Positions 16,157 through 23,652 of a stretch of 64,000 nucleotides of DNA are shown here, one piece after another (the stretch's first letter is position 1; every line of letters begins with the position of its first letter). The position numbers and the translations under genes are program-made. The notes under the pieces are model-generated. The model was not told where the DNA came from, did no database searches, and was given only the letters and a program-made list of their open reading frames with translations. Source of the DNA: Antribacter gilvus (GTDB taxonomy: Bacteria; Actinomycetota; Actinomycetes; Actinomycetales; Cellulomonadaceae); NCBI RefSeq assembly GCF_003946865.1, contig NZ_QXTH01000015.1, forward strand, positions 49,006 to 113,005. Reading direction: 5' to 3'.

Positions 16157-17610
16157 ACGAGAAGGAGCGACGTCATGTCGCCGCCTTCCTGACCCCGCCG
16201 AGGCAGTCCCTGGCAGAACGCCGGGCCCGACGCCAGGCGCTCAGAGCGCTCCAGACGCGCGGGTCCGCTCAACCGGCCCGGACCCGGCCCGAGCCTGCCC
16301 GCTACCTGCCGCGCGCTGGCGAGCCGGGACCGGCCGCGCTGCGGTCTCCGATCGGGTTGCGGGTCCCCCGGCATCAGGACACCTCGGCGACCTGGTCGGC
16401 CGCCTACCCGTTCCTCGCGGGCAGCGGGCTGGAGGCCGACGGGGTGTTCATCGGGCAGGACGCCACCACCGGGGCGTCGTTCACGTACGACCCGTGGGTT
16501 CTCTACCAGCGGGGTCGGATCACCGCCCCGAACGTCGTGATCGCCGGCATCGTCGGCGCGGGAAAGTCTGCCCTGGCCAAGGCGTTGTACCTGCGCTCGC
16601 TCGCCTTCGGCCGGCGCGTCTACGTGCCGTGCGACCCCAAGGGCGAGCACACCGTCATCGCCGAGGCCGTCGGCGGCAGGGCCATCCAGCTCGGACCTGG
16701 TATGCCCACCCGACTGAACCCGCTCGACCCGGGCCGGCGACCCGCGTCAGTCACCAACGAGGAGTGGACCGCGCAGGTCCGCGCGCGCCGCCGCAGCCTG
16801 CTCGGTGCGCTCGCCGAGACGACGCTCGGCCGGGTGCTGTCTCCGGTGGAGCACACCGCGATCGACGTCGCCCTGACGGCCGCGGTCCAGGCGTCCGACG
16901 ACGTGCCGGTGCTGCCGCAGGTCGTCGACCGCCTCCTGCGACCCGACCGCGCCGACGACCCGGACTCCAGGCTCGTGGAGGACGGCAGGCCCGTCGCGCA
17001 CGCGCTGCGCCGGATGGTCGCAGGAGACCTCGCCTGGATGTTCGACGGCCCCTCGACCGTCGAGTTCGACCCCAGCCTGCCGATGCTGTCCATGGACCTG
17101 TCGCGCGTCGCGGAGAACGCCGCAGCCCTGTCGATCCTCATGACCTGCGCCTCGGCCTGGATGGAGACCGCGCTCGCCGACCCCGACGGCGGTCAGCGAT
17201 GGGTCGTCTACGACGAGGCCTGGCGCCTCATGGCCCACCCGGCGCTGCTGCGACGGATGGACACCCAGTGGCGTCTGGCCCGCCACTACGGCATCGCGAA
17301 CCTGCTCGTGTTCCACAAGCTGACCGACCTGGACAACGTCGGCGACCAGGGCTCGGCCGCGCGCGCCACCGCCACGTCGCTCCTGGCCAACGCGGAGACC
17401 CGGATCATCTACCGGCAGGAGACCGACCAGGTCGGCCCCACAGCAGCCGCCCTCGGGCTGACCGCAGCCGAGACCGCCCGGCTGCCGCACCTCGGCTTGG
17501 GCGAAGGACTGTGGAAGATCGGTGGCAAGGCCTTCCATATCGCCCTGCAGCTGCATGACACCGAGCTGGCACTGTTCGACACCGACGCTCGCTACAGCGC
17601 TCGCGCGTAG
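16153..17610 (+). CDS. VirB4-like conjugation ATPase
   Basis: A 485-residue protein; the GTG start overlaps the upstream stop. Walker A is at ~131-140 ('AGIVGAGKSALAK') and is preceded by 'YDPWVLYQRGRITAPNVVI'. The VirB4-type 'PCDPKGEH' follows at ~157-164, and Walker B at ~351-357 is 'RWVVYDEAWRL'. The 'LLVFHKLTDLDNVG...A' and 'ANAETRIIYRQ' blocks match the VirB4/TraC C-terminal ATPase domain. It is short for VirB4 because the N-terminal channel-binding domain is mostly missing; in this type of system SCO6880 may supply that part. It powers channel assembly and DNA transfer. Confidence 0.88.
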   Translation: MNEKERRHVAAFLTPPRQSLAERRARRQALRALQTRGSAQPARTRPEPARYLPRAGEPGPAALRSPIGLRVPRHQDTSATWSAAYPFLAGSGLEADGVFIGQDATTGASFTYDPWVLYQRGRITAPNVVIAGIVGAGKSALAKALYLRSLAFGRRVYVPCDPKGEHTVIAEAVGGRAIQLGPGMPTRLNPLDPGRRPASVTNEEWTAQVRARRRSLLGALAETTLGRVLSPVEHTAIDVALTAAVQASDDVPVLPQVVDRLLRPDRADDPDSRLVEDGRPVAHALRRMVAGDLAWMFDGPSTVEFDPSLPMLSMDLSRVAENAAALSILMTCASAWMETALADPDGGQRWVVYDEAWRLMAHPALLRRMDTQWRLARHYGIANLLVFHKLTDLDNVGDQGSAARATATSLLANAETRIIYRQETDQVGPTAAALGLTAAETARLPHLGLGEGLWKIGGKAFHIALQLHDTELALFDTDARYSARA

Positions 17611-17772
17611 ACCGCGACGTGGGATGCCGGCCGCGCCGGCTCCGGTTGTTCCCGTCGGCAAGGAGCGGCGCACCAGCGCGCCGCCCCGCATCCCCGCCTC
17701 GCGCGACAGGGCACGCACACCTGCCCAGTACGCGCCCCACAGGAGGGCGATCTCGGGAAGGAGCCGGTCACG

Positions 17773-18864
17773 ATGGAATCGAAGACCCGCGGAATCGGCG
17801 CATACGTCGCCAGACTCCCGTTCGTCGTCGGGCACCAGCTGTCCGACGAGCATGTAGTACTCGGGGCGTTCGACGAGACGGCCCGGTCCATCGTGCACGG
17901 CGCACTCCAGTGGGACGACCCCGTGCCGGACACGGTGATCGCCCAGGGGATGGCGGACTACATGTCCCGGGCGCTGCGCGAGGAATCGGTCGACCGGATC
18001 GTCGTGGTCGGGTACGGGCCCGACGGGCCGGGCCGCGCCACGTTGCTGGCCGACTACCTCACCCGGACGATGGATGTGGCGACCACGGTCCTGCACGTGG
18101 ACGGCGGCACCTGGCGCCGCCACACCCCCGGCGGATGGACCCCACCGCAGCAGATTCCCGACGGCGCGGTCGACATGGTGGCGCGGGGACGTCCCGCACC
18201 CGCCGCGTCGCGGCAGGACCTCATGGACTCGGTCACCCCGCTCAAGAACCCCCTGTTCGAGCCCCTGGACCCGGACAAGGCACGAGAACTCGCGAACCTG
18301 TCGCCCGTTCAGCGGCTGAGCGTGGCCGTGGGTGCGATGGAGGCCCTGGCCGCCGGAAGGACCGACGATCCGGGACGGATGCAGACACTCGCTCACGCCG
18401 TGACGACGGACTCGATGGTGCGCGAAGCCGTCATCGCGCACACCATCGCGGACAAGGTCCACGACGGGCACGTCGACGCGCTCGTCCGCACGTTCCGCGC
18501 GGCACCGCGGGACCTGCGACCGACGCTCGCGCTGACGGCTGCGGCAGCGGCCTTCCTGGCCGCATGGCACCCGCCACTCGTCTGGGGTCTGCTCAACCAC
18601 GCCGACCCCGAGACGAACCTCACCTACCTCCTGACCCGCTCCCTGGAGGAAGGGGCCAAACCCCAACGCTTCCGCCCCGTGCTCGTACAGGCGGCCCGCG
18701 ACGACATCGACCACGCACAGCAGGCCTGGGAGGCCGACCACCCCGGCGCACCGCAGGACCGTGCACCGTGGTCCACGCACGACCGCCTGGATGCGCAGCA
18801 CCAGCCTGCGCCCACCAGCCCGCAGCAGGCCCGACCGACGACGCCCGACGGTCCCGGGCTGTGA
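17773..18864 (+). CDS. DUF4192 family protein
   Basis: A 363-residue soluble protein with a ribosome site GGAAGGAG eight bases before the ATG. Features seen are 'RLPFVVGHQLSDEHVVLGAF' near the N-terminus, a Rossmann-like 'DRIVVVGYGPDG' segment, a helical second half ('AAAAFLAAWHPPLVWGLL') and a Gln/Pro-rich tail. The pattern matches DUF4192, common in actinobacteria and their mobile elements; its biochemical role is unknown. The 162-base gap upstream (17611-17772) holds nothing I can identify besides this ribosome site. Confidence 0.75.
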   Translation: MESKTRGIGAYVARLPFVVGHQLSDEHVVLGAFDETARSIVHGALQWDDPVPDTVIAQGMADYMSRALREESVDRIVVVGYGPDGPGRATLLADYLTRTMDVATTVLHVDGGTWRRHTPGGWTPPQQIPDGAVDMVARGRPAPAASRQDLMDSVTPLKNPLFEPLDPDKARELANLSPVQRLSVAVGAMEALAAGRTDDPGRMQTLAHAVTTDSMVREAVIAHTIADKVHDGHVDALVRTFRAAPRDLRPTLALTAAAAAFLAAWHPPLVWGLLNHADPETNLTYLLTRSLEEGAKPQRFRPVLVQAARDDIDHAQQAWEADHPGAPQDRAPWSTHDRLDAQHQPAPTSPQQARPTTPDGPGL

Positions 18865-18899
18865 GCCCAGTCACCGAGCCGCGAACGGGAAGGATCGAC

Positions 18900-19064
18900 A
18901 TGGTGATGGATCGCCGTACGGCGCTGCGAGCCGACCGTGCTGAGGCGCTGACGCTGGGCGTCATGGACACCGGGCCGACCGCCGAGCGGCTGAGACTGGC
19001 CGTGGCGCGGCGCATCAGCCGAGAGCACGCAGCTGGCAGACGACACCGTACGCGCCCGGTTTGA
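18900..19064 (+). CDS. Small basic hypothetical protein
   Basis: A 54-residue Arg-rich peptide ('RRTALRADRAEALTLG', 'LRLAVARRISREHAAGRRHR'). The ATG at 18900 has GGAAGG six bases upstream; an alternative GTG at 18861 overlaps the DUF4192 stop. It is too short for family assignment; coupling and the ribosome site are the support. Confidence 0.45.
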   Translation: MVMDRRTALRADRAEALTLGVMDTGPTAERLRLAVARRISREHAAGRRHRTRPV

Positions 19065-19140
19065 CGGCCAACCATCGAGCACCCAGGGCTGCCCTTGCCC
19101 GCGACGAGATTGATCCGTTCGACGCCACTCAAAGAATGGC

Positions 19141-19168
19141 TTGACGTACAACTCAGCCCTGCTAGGGT
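19141..19168 (+). promoter_or_regulatory. Candidate sigma-A promoter
   Basis: TTGACG at 19141-19146 and TAGGGT at 19163-19168, spaced 16 bases. Transcription would begin near 19175 and end at the terminator at 19411-19434, a transcript of about 260 nt. Confidence 0.45.
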
Positions 19169-19239
19169 TGCCGTGTTCCACGACCTTTGTTCTGCTCTGT
19201 CGGTCTTGCCGTGCGATGTGCCCTCGGGAGGGGTCGCGG

Positions 19240-19386
19240 ATGGCAGGCGGTTCAGGACCGGAACGCTCCGTACCAGGTCACAGGCGGGCAGATGTCGAGT
19301 CGAGTTCAGTTAACACCGGTGTTAACTCGACCCCGGCGGTAATCGCCGCCAAGTTCACTAACAAGTTAAGTTCGATCCGCACTTAA
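19240..19386 (+). CDS. Possible 48-residue small protein
   Basis: The ATG at 19240 has a strong Shine-Dalgarno GGGAGGGG six bases upstream. The frame ends at 19386, 24 bases before an intrinsic terminator. With the promoter at 19141 this forms a complete short transcription unit. The peptide is Ser/Thr/Asn-rich near its end ('VESSSVNTGVNSTPAVIAAK') with no known motif. A palindrome lies within the frame. It could equally be a non-coding regulatory RNA. Confidence 0.35.
   Translation: MAGGSGPERSVPGHRRADVESSSVNTGVNSTPAVIAAKFTNKLSSIRT
19308..19327. promoter_or_regulatory. Perfect 20-bp palindrome, operator candidate
   Basis: AGTTAACACC followed by its exact reverse complement GGTGTTAACT. Its low GC stands out. 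It is typical in size for a dimeric repressor site; the regulator is not identified. Confidence 0.55.
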
Positions 19387-19399
19387 ACAGGTTCAAGTG
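19380..19399. promoter_or_regulatory. Second palindrome, one mismatch pair
   Basis: CACTTAAAC-AG-GTTCAAGTG: 9-base arms with one mismatch. It lies 53 bases after the perfect palindrome and is of similar size and AT content, so both may be contacted by one regulator. Confidence 0.35.
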
Positions 19400-19410
19400 C
19401 AACTAGCACG

Positions 19411-19434
19411 AGGTCCCCAATCGGGGACCTTTTT
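19411..19434 (+). terminator. Rho-independent terminator
   Basis: AGGTCCCC-AATC-GGGGACCT, a perfect 8-bp stem with a 4-base loop, followed by a TTTT(T) run. It ends the short transcription unit at 19175-19434. Confidence 0.85.
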
Positions 19435-19567
19435 GCATGTCGGAGCGAAAACCCAACTTCCTGCAAGTGATGTTTTCCCGCTTCTGAACGAAAAGAAATA
19501 TCCATCACTACAGGGGATAGCTGCACCCAAAAACAGGGCGGATACCTCTAGAGATAACGGGAGAAGC

Positions 19568-20056
19568 ATGACTACACGCCGCAGGTCCCGCCAGAACATC
19601 CACGCCACCGGCCGAAGGCTGCACTTGGTCGACATCGAGAACTTCACAGACGGTGACCCACTGACGTCCCGACTCGTCGACCACCGTCGGTCGCTGCTCC
19701 AGGCGACGGTCCCCGCGAGACCAGGCGACGCCTACGTCGTGGCCGTGGGCAGCGGGCCCGGGCTGCTCGCCCTGTCCGCGTGGGGGCCCGCGCAGCGTCT
19801 CGTCCGCTACGGCCGCGACGGCGCGGACAGGGCACTCCTGGACGTCCTGGACGACCACACCGTGCGCCGCTTCTCGGCCGTGACCGTCTACTCCGGCGAC
19901 GGGATCTTCGCCGGTCGCATCGCGGAACTCCCCGAGCTCGGCGTCGAGACCACCGCCGTCGCCATGGCCGGGTGCCTGAGCGGACGACTGCGCATGGCAG
20001 CCCAGCACGTCATCGAGATCCCCCGCCACCTCTTCCGGCTCTCCGACGCCGCCTGA
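19568..20056 (+). CDS. NYN/PIN-like nuclease domain protein
   Basis: A 162-residue protein; the ATG at 19568 has GGGAGAAG just upstream. The order of acidic motifs matches NYN/PIN-type RNases: 'LHLVDIENFTDGD' (first Asp), 'GRDGADRALLDVLDD' (second acidic set) and 'TVYSGDGIFAGRIAEL' (SGDG motif), followed by 'GVETTAVAMAG'. It is probably a metal-dependent ribonuclease or tRNA/DNA-handling protein of the ICE. The neighbouring gene follows after 14 bases and is probably co-transcribed. Confidence 0.7.
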   Translation: MTTRRRSRQNIHATGRRLHLVDIENFTDGDPLTSRLVDHRRSLLQATVPARPGDAYVVAVGSGPGLLALSAWGPAQRLVRYGRDGADRALLDVLDDHTVRRFSAVTVYSGDGIFAGRIAELPELGVETTAVAMAGCLSGRLRMAAQHVIEIPRHLFRLSDAA

Positions 20057-20070
20057 CCGACAGGACCAGC

Positions 20071-20580
20071 ATGGCTACCCGCCCCCGCTACACCAGCGAC
20101 CCCGCAACGCCCGTGGACGCGCTGCGCGCCCTCGGCTTCCGCGACGCACGAACCCGAGCCTGGATCCTCGAGACGATCAAGGCAGGCGAACTCATCGAAC
20201 ATGGCCACATCCCCCGAGCGCTCATCGATCGAGGATGGCGGTCACACGTCGAGCCCTCGCGCATCGTGGAGTGGATCACGCCGACACACCACTGGTTGCC
20301 CTCGAGCGCGCAGTACGTCGCGTTCGGGCATTACGAGGACGCCACCTTCGAAGGCCGTACCGACACCGGCGCGGTTCCCGGAGACCGCATCAGCGCGAAG
20401 GTCTCCCGTGGCCGCGTGACGTTCGCGGAAGGACCGTACGGCTGGGACCACGACTTCGGCTGGTCCAGCACGAGGACCGTCGTCTTCGGCTGGGTCCCGA
20501 TCCCGTACGCCTCGCGCGCCCTGCGGATCGAGAGGCCGGTGTGCCCCGAGTGCCGGCTCGTGCCCTGCTGGTGCGCCTGA
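20071..20580 (+). CDS. Hypothetical ICE protein
   Basis: A 169-residue protein, 14 bases after the NYN gene. The N-terminal part is helical ('VDALRALGFRDARTRAWILE'), the middle is beta-rich and aromatic, and the end has a compact Cys cluster ('RPVCPECRLVPCWCA') that may bind zinc. The family is not recognised. Confidence 0.6.
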   Translation: MATRPRYTSDPATPVDALRALGFRDARTRAWILETIKAGELIEHGHIPRALIDRGWRSHVEPSRIVEWITPTHHWLPSSAQYVAFGHYEDATFEGRTDTGAVPGDRISAKVSRGRVTFAEGPYGWDHDFGWSSTRTVVFGWVPIPYASRALRIERPVCPECRLVPCWCA

Positions 20581-20650
20581 GCGGGCCCACATCAACCTCG
20601 CGCGCACCGCCTACGGCCACGCGGGCGAGCCACTCGCGAGAGTAACGCCG

Positions 20651-20677
20651 GGCCGGCCCCACATCGTGGGGCCGGCC
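20651..20677 (+). terminator. Hairpin terminator candidate
   Basis: GGCCGGCCCCA-CATCG-TGGGGCCGGCC: a perfect 11-bp stem with a 5-base loop, 70 bases after the preceding stop. There is no U-tract, as is common for actinobacterial terminators. Confidence 0.6.
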
Positions 20678-20751
20678 ATCACGCCCCGCGGCCGCGTGCG
20701 TGAGTCGACGCGAGAGCGGAGTGCGAGGTCGAGGCGGGACACCTACGGATC

Positions 20752-21262
20752 ATGGACACAGCAAGCCGGTTCGAAGGACCCGCCCTCCCGTGGGATCAGC
20801 CCGTTGTGGAAGCTCTCGACCGCATCCAGCAGCTGCCGGGCTTCGGCCCGGACCAGATCGGGTGGGACTGCTTCCATTTCAGCGGCGCTGGTGCAGGCCC
20901 GCTCCAGCGGGTCGCGATCTACGCCTACCACCTGTCCGAGCCCGACGGCGGCGTGGGCTTCGCCGTCGACCGCGGCGCCGCAGCCGACCAGAACCCCCTT
21001 CGGCATGCGAGACATGCTGAGCAACCCGGTCGGCGTCACCGTGCTCGCCCGGCTGCTGCAGGTCCCGCACTCAAGCGCCACGGCTGCGGCGAGGCTCCTC
21101 GCACCTGCGCTGACCGAGGCACTTGCGGCCTACAACGCGGCGAGGTTCCCCCGCGGAGCAGAATCTGGTCCCCGGCGGTCCGCGACGGGGACTGGTCCAG
21201 CTGCCGCCGGCACACCCCGCCCTACCGTCCCGCCGCCGTGGGGCCACGTCTTTCCCCAGTGA
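20752..21262 (+). pseudogene. Frameshifted hypothetical gene
   Basis: The first frame (from ATG 20752) looks coding up to 'GVGFAVDRGAAADQNP', then turns Arg/His-rich and unlikely. The frame one base ahead is then coding-like ('FGMRDMLSNPVGVTVLARLL') to a stop at 21262. The switch coincides with a run of five C at 20994-20998. Dropping one C joins both parts into a single ~169-residue soluble protein. It may be a true frameshift mutation, programmed slippage or a sequencing error. An alternative is two overlapping genes, the second starting at the ATG at 21005. The product is not recognised. Confidence 0.5.
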
Positions 21263-21278
21263 TCCCGGGGGCCGGCAG

Positions 21279-21716
21279 TCAGCCCAAGAACGTCTCCAGT
21301 CGTCGGGCGACGACGGCGCGGTCCCGCTCCGGATCGCGGAGGATCTTGCCGCGCCGGGTGGTGAACTCGTCGGCGACGATGACGGTCAGCGTCAGCCCGT
21401 GCTGCGGGATCAGGTCCCGGCGGCGCTGGTCGTACAGGGCGCGCTGCTCACCGCGGTGGACGCCGGAGACGGTGAGCCGGTCCGGCTTGTCGAAGAACGC
21501 GACGGCCTCGGAGTGCTGCTTCTCGTAGAACTCGACGACGAGCCCGAGGGCCGGCCAGTAGGCGTCCACCGGGAGTGCGACCTGCCGGCCTGTCGTGGGT
21601 GACGGATCGCCGCGGAGCCAGTCGAAGCGGTGCTGCCGGATCCCGGCCGTACCCAGGACGTCATCGCACAGGTCGAGGACGTAGTGCTCGTCGCTGTCCC
21701 TGCGGCCGTTGCCCAT
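21279..21716 (-). CDS. Putative PD-(D/E)XK-type nuclease-like protein
   Basis: A 145-residue protein on the minus strand; the ATG at 21716 is chosen over 21752 because the extra 12 codons look non-coding. The core 'PVDAYWPALGLVVEFYEKQH' then 'GEQRALYDQRRRDLIPQHGL' resembles the Asp...Glu-X-Lys strand pair and following helix of small restriction-like nucleases. This is seen by eye only and not confirmed. It converges with the frameshifted gene and is divergent from the ArdC-like gene, with only 74 bases between the starts. Confidence 0.5.
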   Translation of the reverse strand: MGNGRRDSDEHYVLDLCDDVLGTAGIRQHRFDWLRGDPSPTTGRQVALPVDAYWPALGLVVEFYEKQHSEAVAFFDKPDRLTVSGVHRGEQRALYDQRRRDLIPQHGLTLTVIVADEFTTRRGKILRDPERDRAVVARRLETFLG

Positions 21717-21790
21717 GGACCGGAATCTAAGCCCGGCTCCTGAACCCGGCACCCGGTGCGCACCTGCCTCCTGAGACCGAGGAGGCCGCG

Positions 21791-22936
21791 ATGGGCAAGG
21801 ACAGCCGCTCGCTCGAGCAGAAGATCGCCGACCGCAACGCCAAGCTCGACGAGCTGCAGGCCAAACTCACCAGTGCCGTCGAAGCCCTGGTCACGGGTGA
21901 CGACTGGCGGCGCGCGCTGACCTTCGCCGCGCGGTTCCGTTCCCGGTCGTTCAACAACACCCTGCTGATCTGGGCCCAGCACACCGTCGCGCACGAGAAG
22001 GGCCTCGTGCCCGCGCCGGCACCGACCTACGTCGCGGGCTTTCAGCAGTGGCGCGCCCTGGGTCGGCAGGTGATGAAGGGACAGCCCGGGTACCAGATCC
22101 TTGCCCCGGTCACCGCTCGCATGGCCGGCCGAGACGACGACCCCACCTCCTGGCACCGCCTGTCCAAAGGCGAGAAGCCCGCGCCGGGCGAGGTCGTCCG
22201 GACTCGGATGATCGGTGTCCGGCCCGCCTACGTCTGGGACGTCTCCCAGACCGACGGCCCGCCCATCTCAGAACCACCAGCCATCCAGCTGCCAGCGGGT
22301 CAGGCGCCGCCGGGCCTGTGGGACGGCCTGGCCGCCCAGGTCACCGCGCTGGGCTACGACCTGCGGATGGTCCCCGACGCCGCGGCGCTCGACGGCGCGA
22401 GCGGGCGTACGACCTACGCCGCACGCCTCGTCGAGATCAGCGCCGACCTGCCGCCCGGGGCCCAAGCCGCCGTACTCGCTCACGAGCTCGCACACGCCAT
22501 GCTCCACGCCCCCGGGCACGACACCGCCCCCGACGACGGCACCACGCCCGAGGCCGGGCGTGAGGGCCGGTCCCCGCACCGCGGGATCCGGGAGGTCGAA
22601 GCCGACTTTGTCGCCTTCATGGTGGCGGCCGCTCACGGTCTGGACCTGACCGGCTCGACCGTGCCCTACGTCTCGGGCTGGGCCACCACTGTCCCTGGCA
22701 GCGACCCGCTCCAGACAGTCCAGAGCACCGCGGCCCGCGTCCGGACCGCCGCCGTGACGATCCTCGAGCGGCTCGAGACCCACCAGATCCCTGACGGATC
22801 ACCACCAGCACCGAGTCCTGCCGCCCAGCCCGACCCTGCGGTCGAGCGACCTGCCGTCTCCCCCGCGCCCGCGAAGCCGTCCGCGCCGTCTCGTACCTCT
22901 ATGCCCGCGTCGGCGCCCGTCATGGAAGGGATCTGA
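21791..22936 (+). CDS. ArdC-like anti-restriction protein with zinc-metalloprotease motif
   Basis: A 381-residue protein. Residues ~10-150 match the ArdC N-terminal ssDNA-binding domain ('FRSRSFNNTLLIWAQ', 'GFQQWRALGRQVMKGQPGYQ', then 'AYVWDVSQTDG'). The second part has an ImmA/IrrE-like HExxH zinc site at ~231-235 ('AVLAHELAHAMLH') with a downstream Glu ('REVEADFVAFMVA'). The C-terminus is Pro-rich. ArdC proteins protect incoming single-stranded conjugal DNA from host restriction in the recipient. It is the first gene of a rightward group that leads to the VirD4-like gene. Confidence 0.85.
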   Translation: MGKDSRSLEQKIADRNAKLDELQAKLTSAVEALVTGDDWRRALTFAARFRSRSFNNTLLIWAQHTVAHEKGLVPAPAPTYVAGFQQWRALGRQVMKGQPGYQILAPVTARMAGRDDDPTSWHRLSKGEKPAPGEVVRTRMIGVRPAYVWDVSQTDGPPISEPPAIQLPAGQAPPGLWDGLAAQVTALGYDLRMVPDAAALDGASGRTTYAARLVEISADLPPGAQAAVLAHELAHAMLHAPGHDTAPDDGTTPEAGREGRSPHRGIREVEADFVAFMVAAAHGLDLTGSTVPYVSGWATTVPGSDPLQTVQSTAARVRTAAVTILERLETHQIPDGSPPAPSPAAQPDPAVERPAVSPAPAKPSAPSRTSMPASAPVMEGI

Positions 22937-22938
22937 GG

Positions 22939-23652
22939 ATGAGCGATGAGCGTCCCGTCGGCGTCCGGATCGACGTCGACCATGAGGGCCACCTGACGGT
23001 TCTCGCCGCTGACGTGGAGTGGGTGCCGCCCGGCCCCGGAGGCGTCAGTCCGCAAGTTCCTCTCGGCCGTAGCGACGTGCCGTGGGTCCTGGACAGTCTC
23101 CTGGCCGAGCACCGCCGCCCGTTGGACGTCGTCCTGCGCGACCGCGGAAAGACCTTCCGGGACCTGGTCCTTCCTCAGTCGGCGGATCCTGGCAACCCTT
23201 CGTTCCCGCCGGTTCCCCCGGGGTACGCGCCCGACCGTCACCGCCGACCCGTGGCGGTCCCCAATGAGGACACCGTCGGCGGTAGCGAACCGGTGGAACG
23301 GCCTGCGCCGAAGCCCCGCCCGGGTCGGGGTACCGGATGGTTCGAGGCCGGTGGGTACACCCCGGGTGAGAAGGTCTCGATCGCCGTGATCGTCACGCGC
23401 GTGAGGGCGGACGACCAGGGTCGGATCTGCCTCATCCTGCCGGCGGCGCTGCGCCCGATGATCGGTGACTCGGTCGCGATCGGTGAGGAGTCCCGCGAGA
23501 TCAACGTGAGTCAGGCCGGCACGCGCGCGCCCGCCACGGGGCGCTGGATCCCCAGCCTCGACGGACGAGCGCCCACGCAGCCCACCCCGGGCCTCGACGA
23601 CCTCAACCTCGGCTTCCGCCGCCCCGCCGGCGGCCCCGACCTCGGGATGTGA
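22939..23652 (+). CDS. Hypothetical protein coupled to VirD4-like gene
   Basis: A 237-residue protein, 2 bases after the ArdC stop and overlapping the VirD4-like gene by 4 bases. It has two compact beta-rich regions (~5-75 and ~135-200, 'KVSIAVIVTRVRADDQGRIC') joined by a Pro/Arg-rich linker. There is no membrane segment. The family is not recognised; coupling to the ssDNA-protection and coupling-ATPase genes suggests a transfer role. Confidence 0.65.
   Translation: MSDERPVGVRIDVDHEGHLTVLAADVEWVPPGPGGVSPQVPLGRSDVPWVLDSLLAEHRRPLDVVLRDRGKTFRDLVLPQSADPGNPSFPPVPPGYAPDRHRRPVAVPNEDTVGGSEPVERPAPKPRPGRGTGWFEAGGYTPGEKVSIAVIVTRVRADDQGRICLILPAALRPMIGDSVAIGEESREINVSQAGTRAPATGRWIPSLDGRAPTQPTPGLDDLNLGFRRPAGGPDLGM

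Larger units (their letters stand above)
19065..19567. other. Regulatory interval with lower GC
   Basis: About 500 bases with no long gene and clearly lower GC in its second half than the surroundings. It holds a sigma-type promoter, a 48-codon reading frame with a good ribosome site, two palindromes and an intrinsic terminator, each listed separately. It then gives an AT-richer leader (19435-19567) with the ribosome site GGGAGAAG for the NYN gene. It could also hold an origin of transfer, but no nick-site motif is recognised. Confidence 0.5.
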
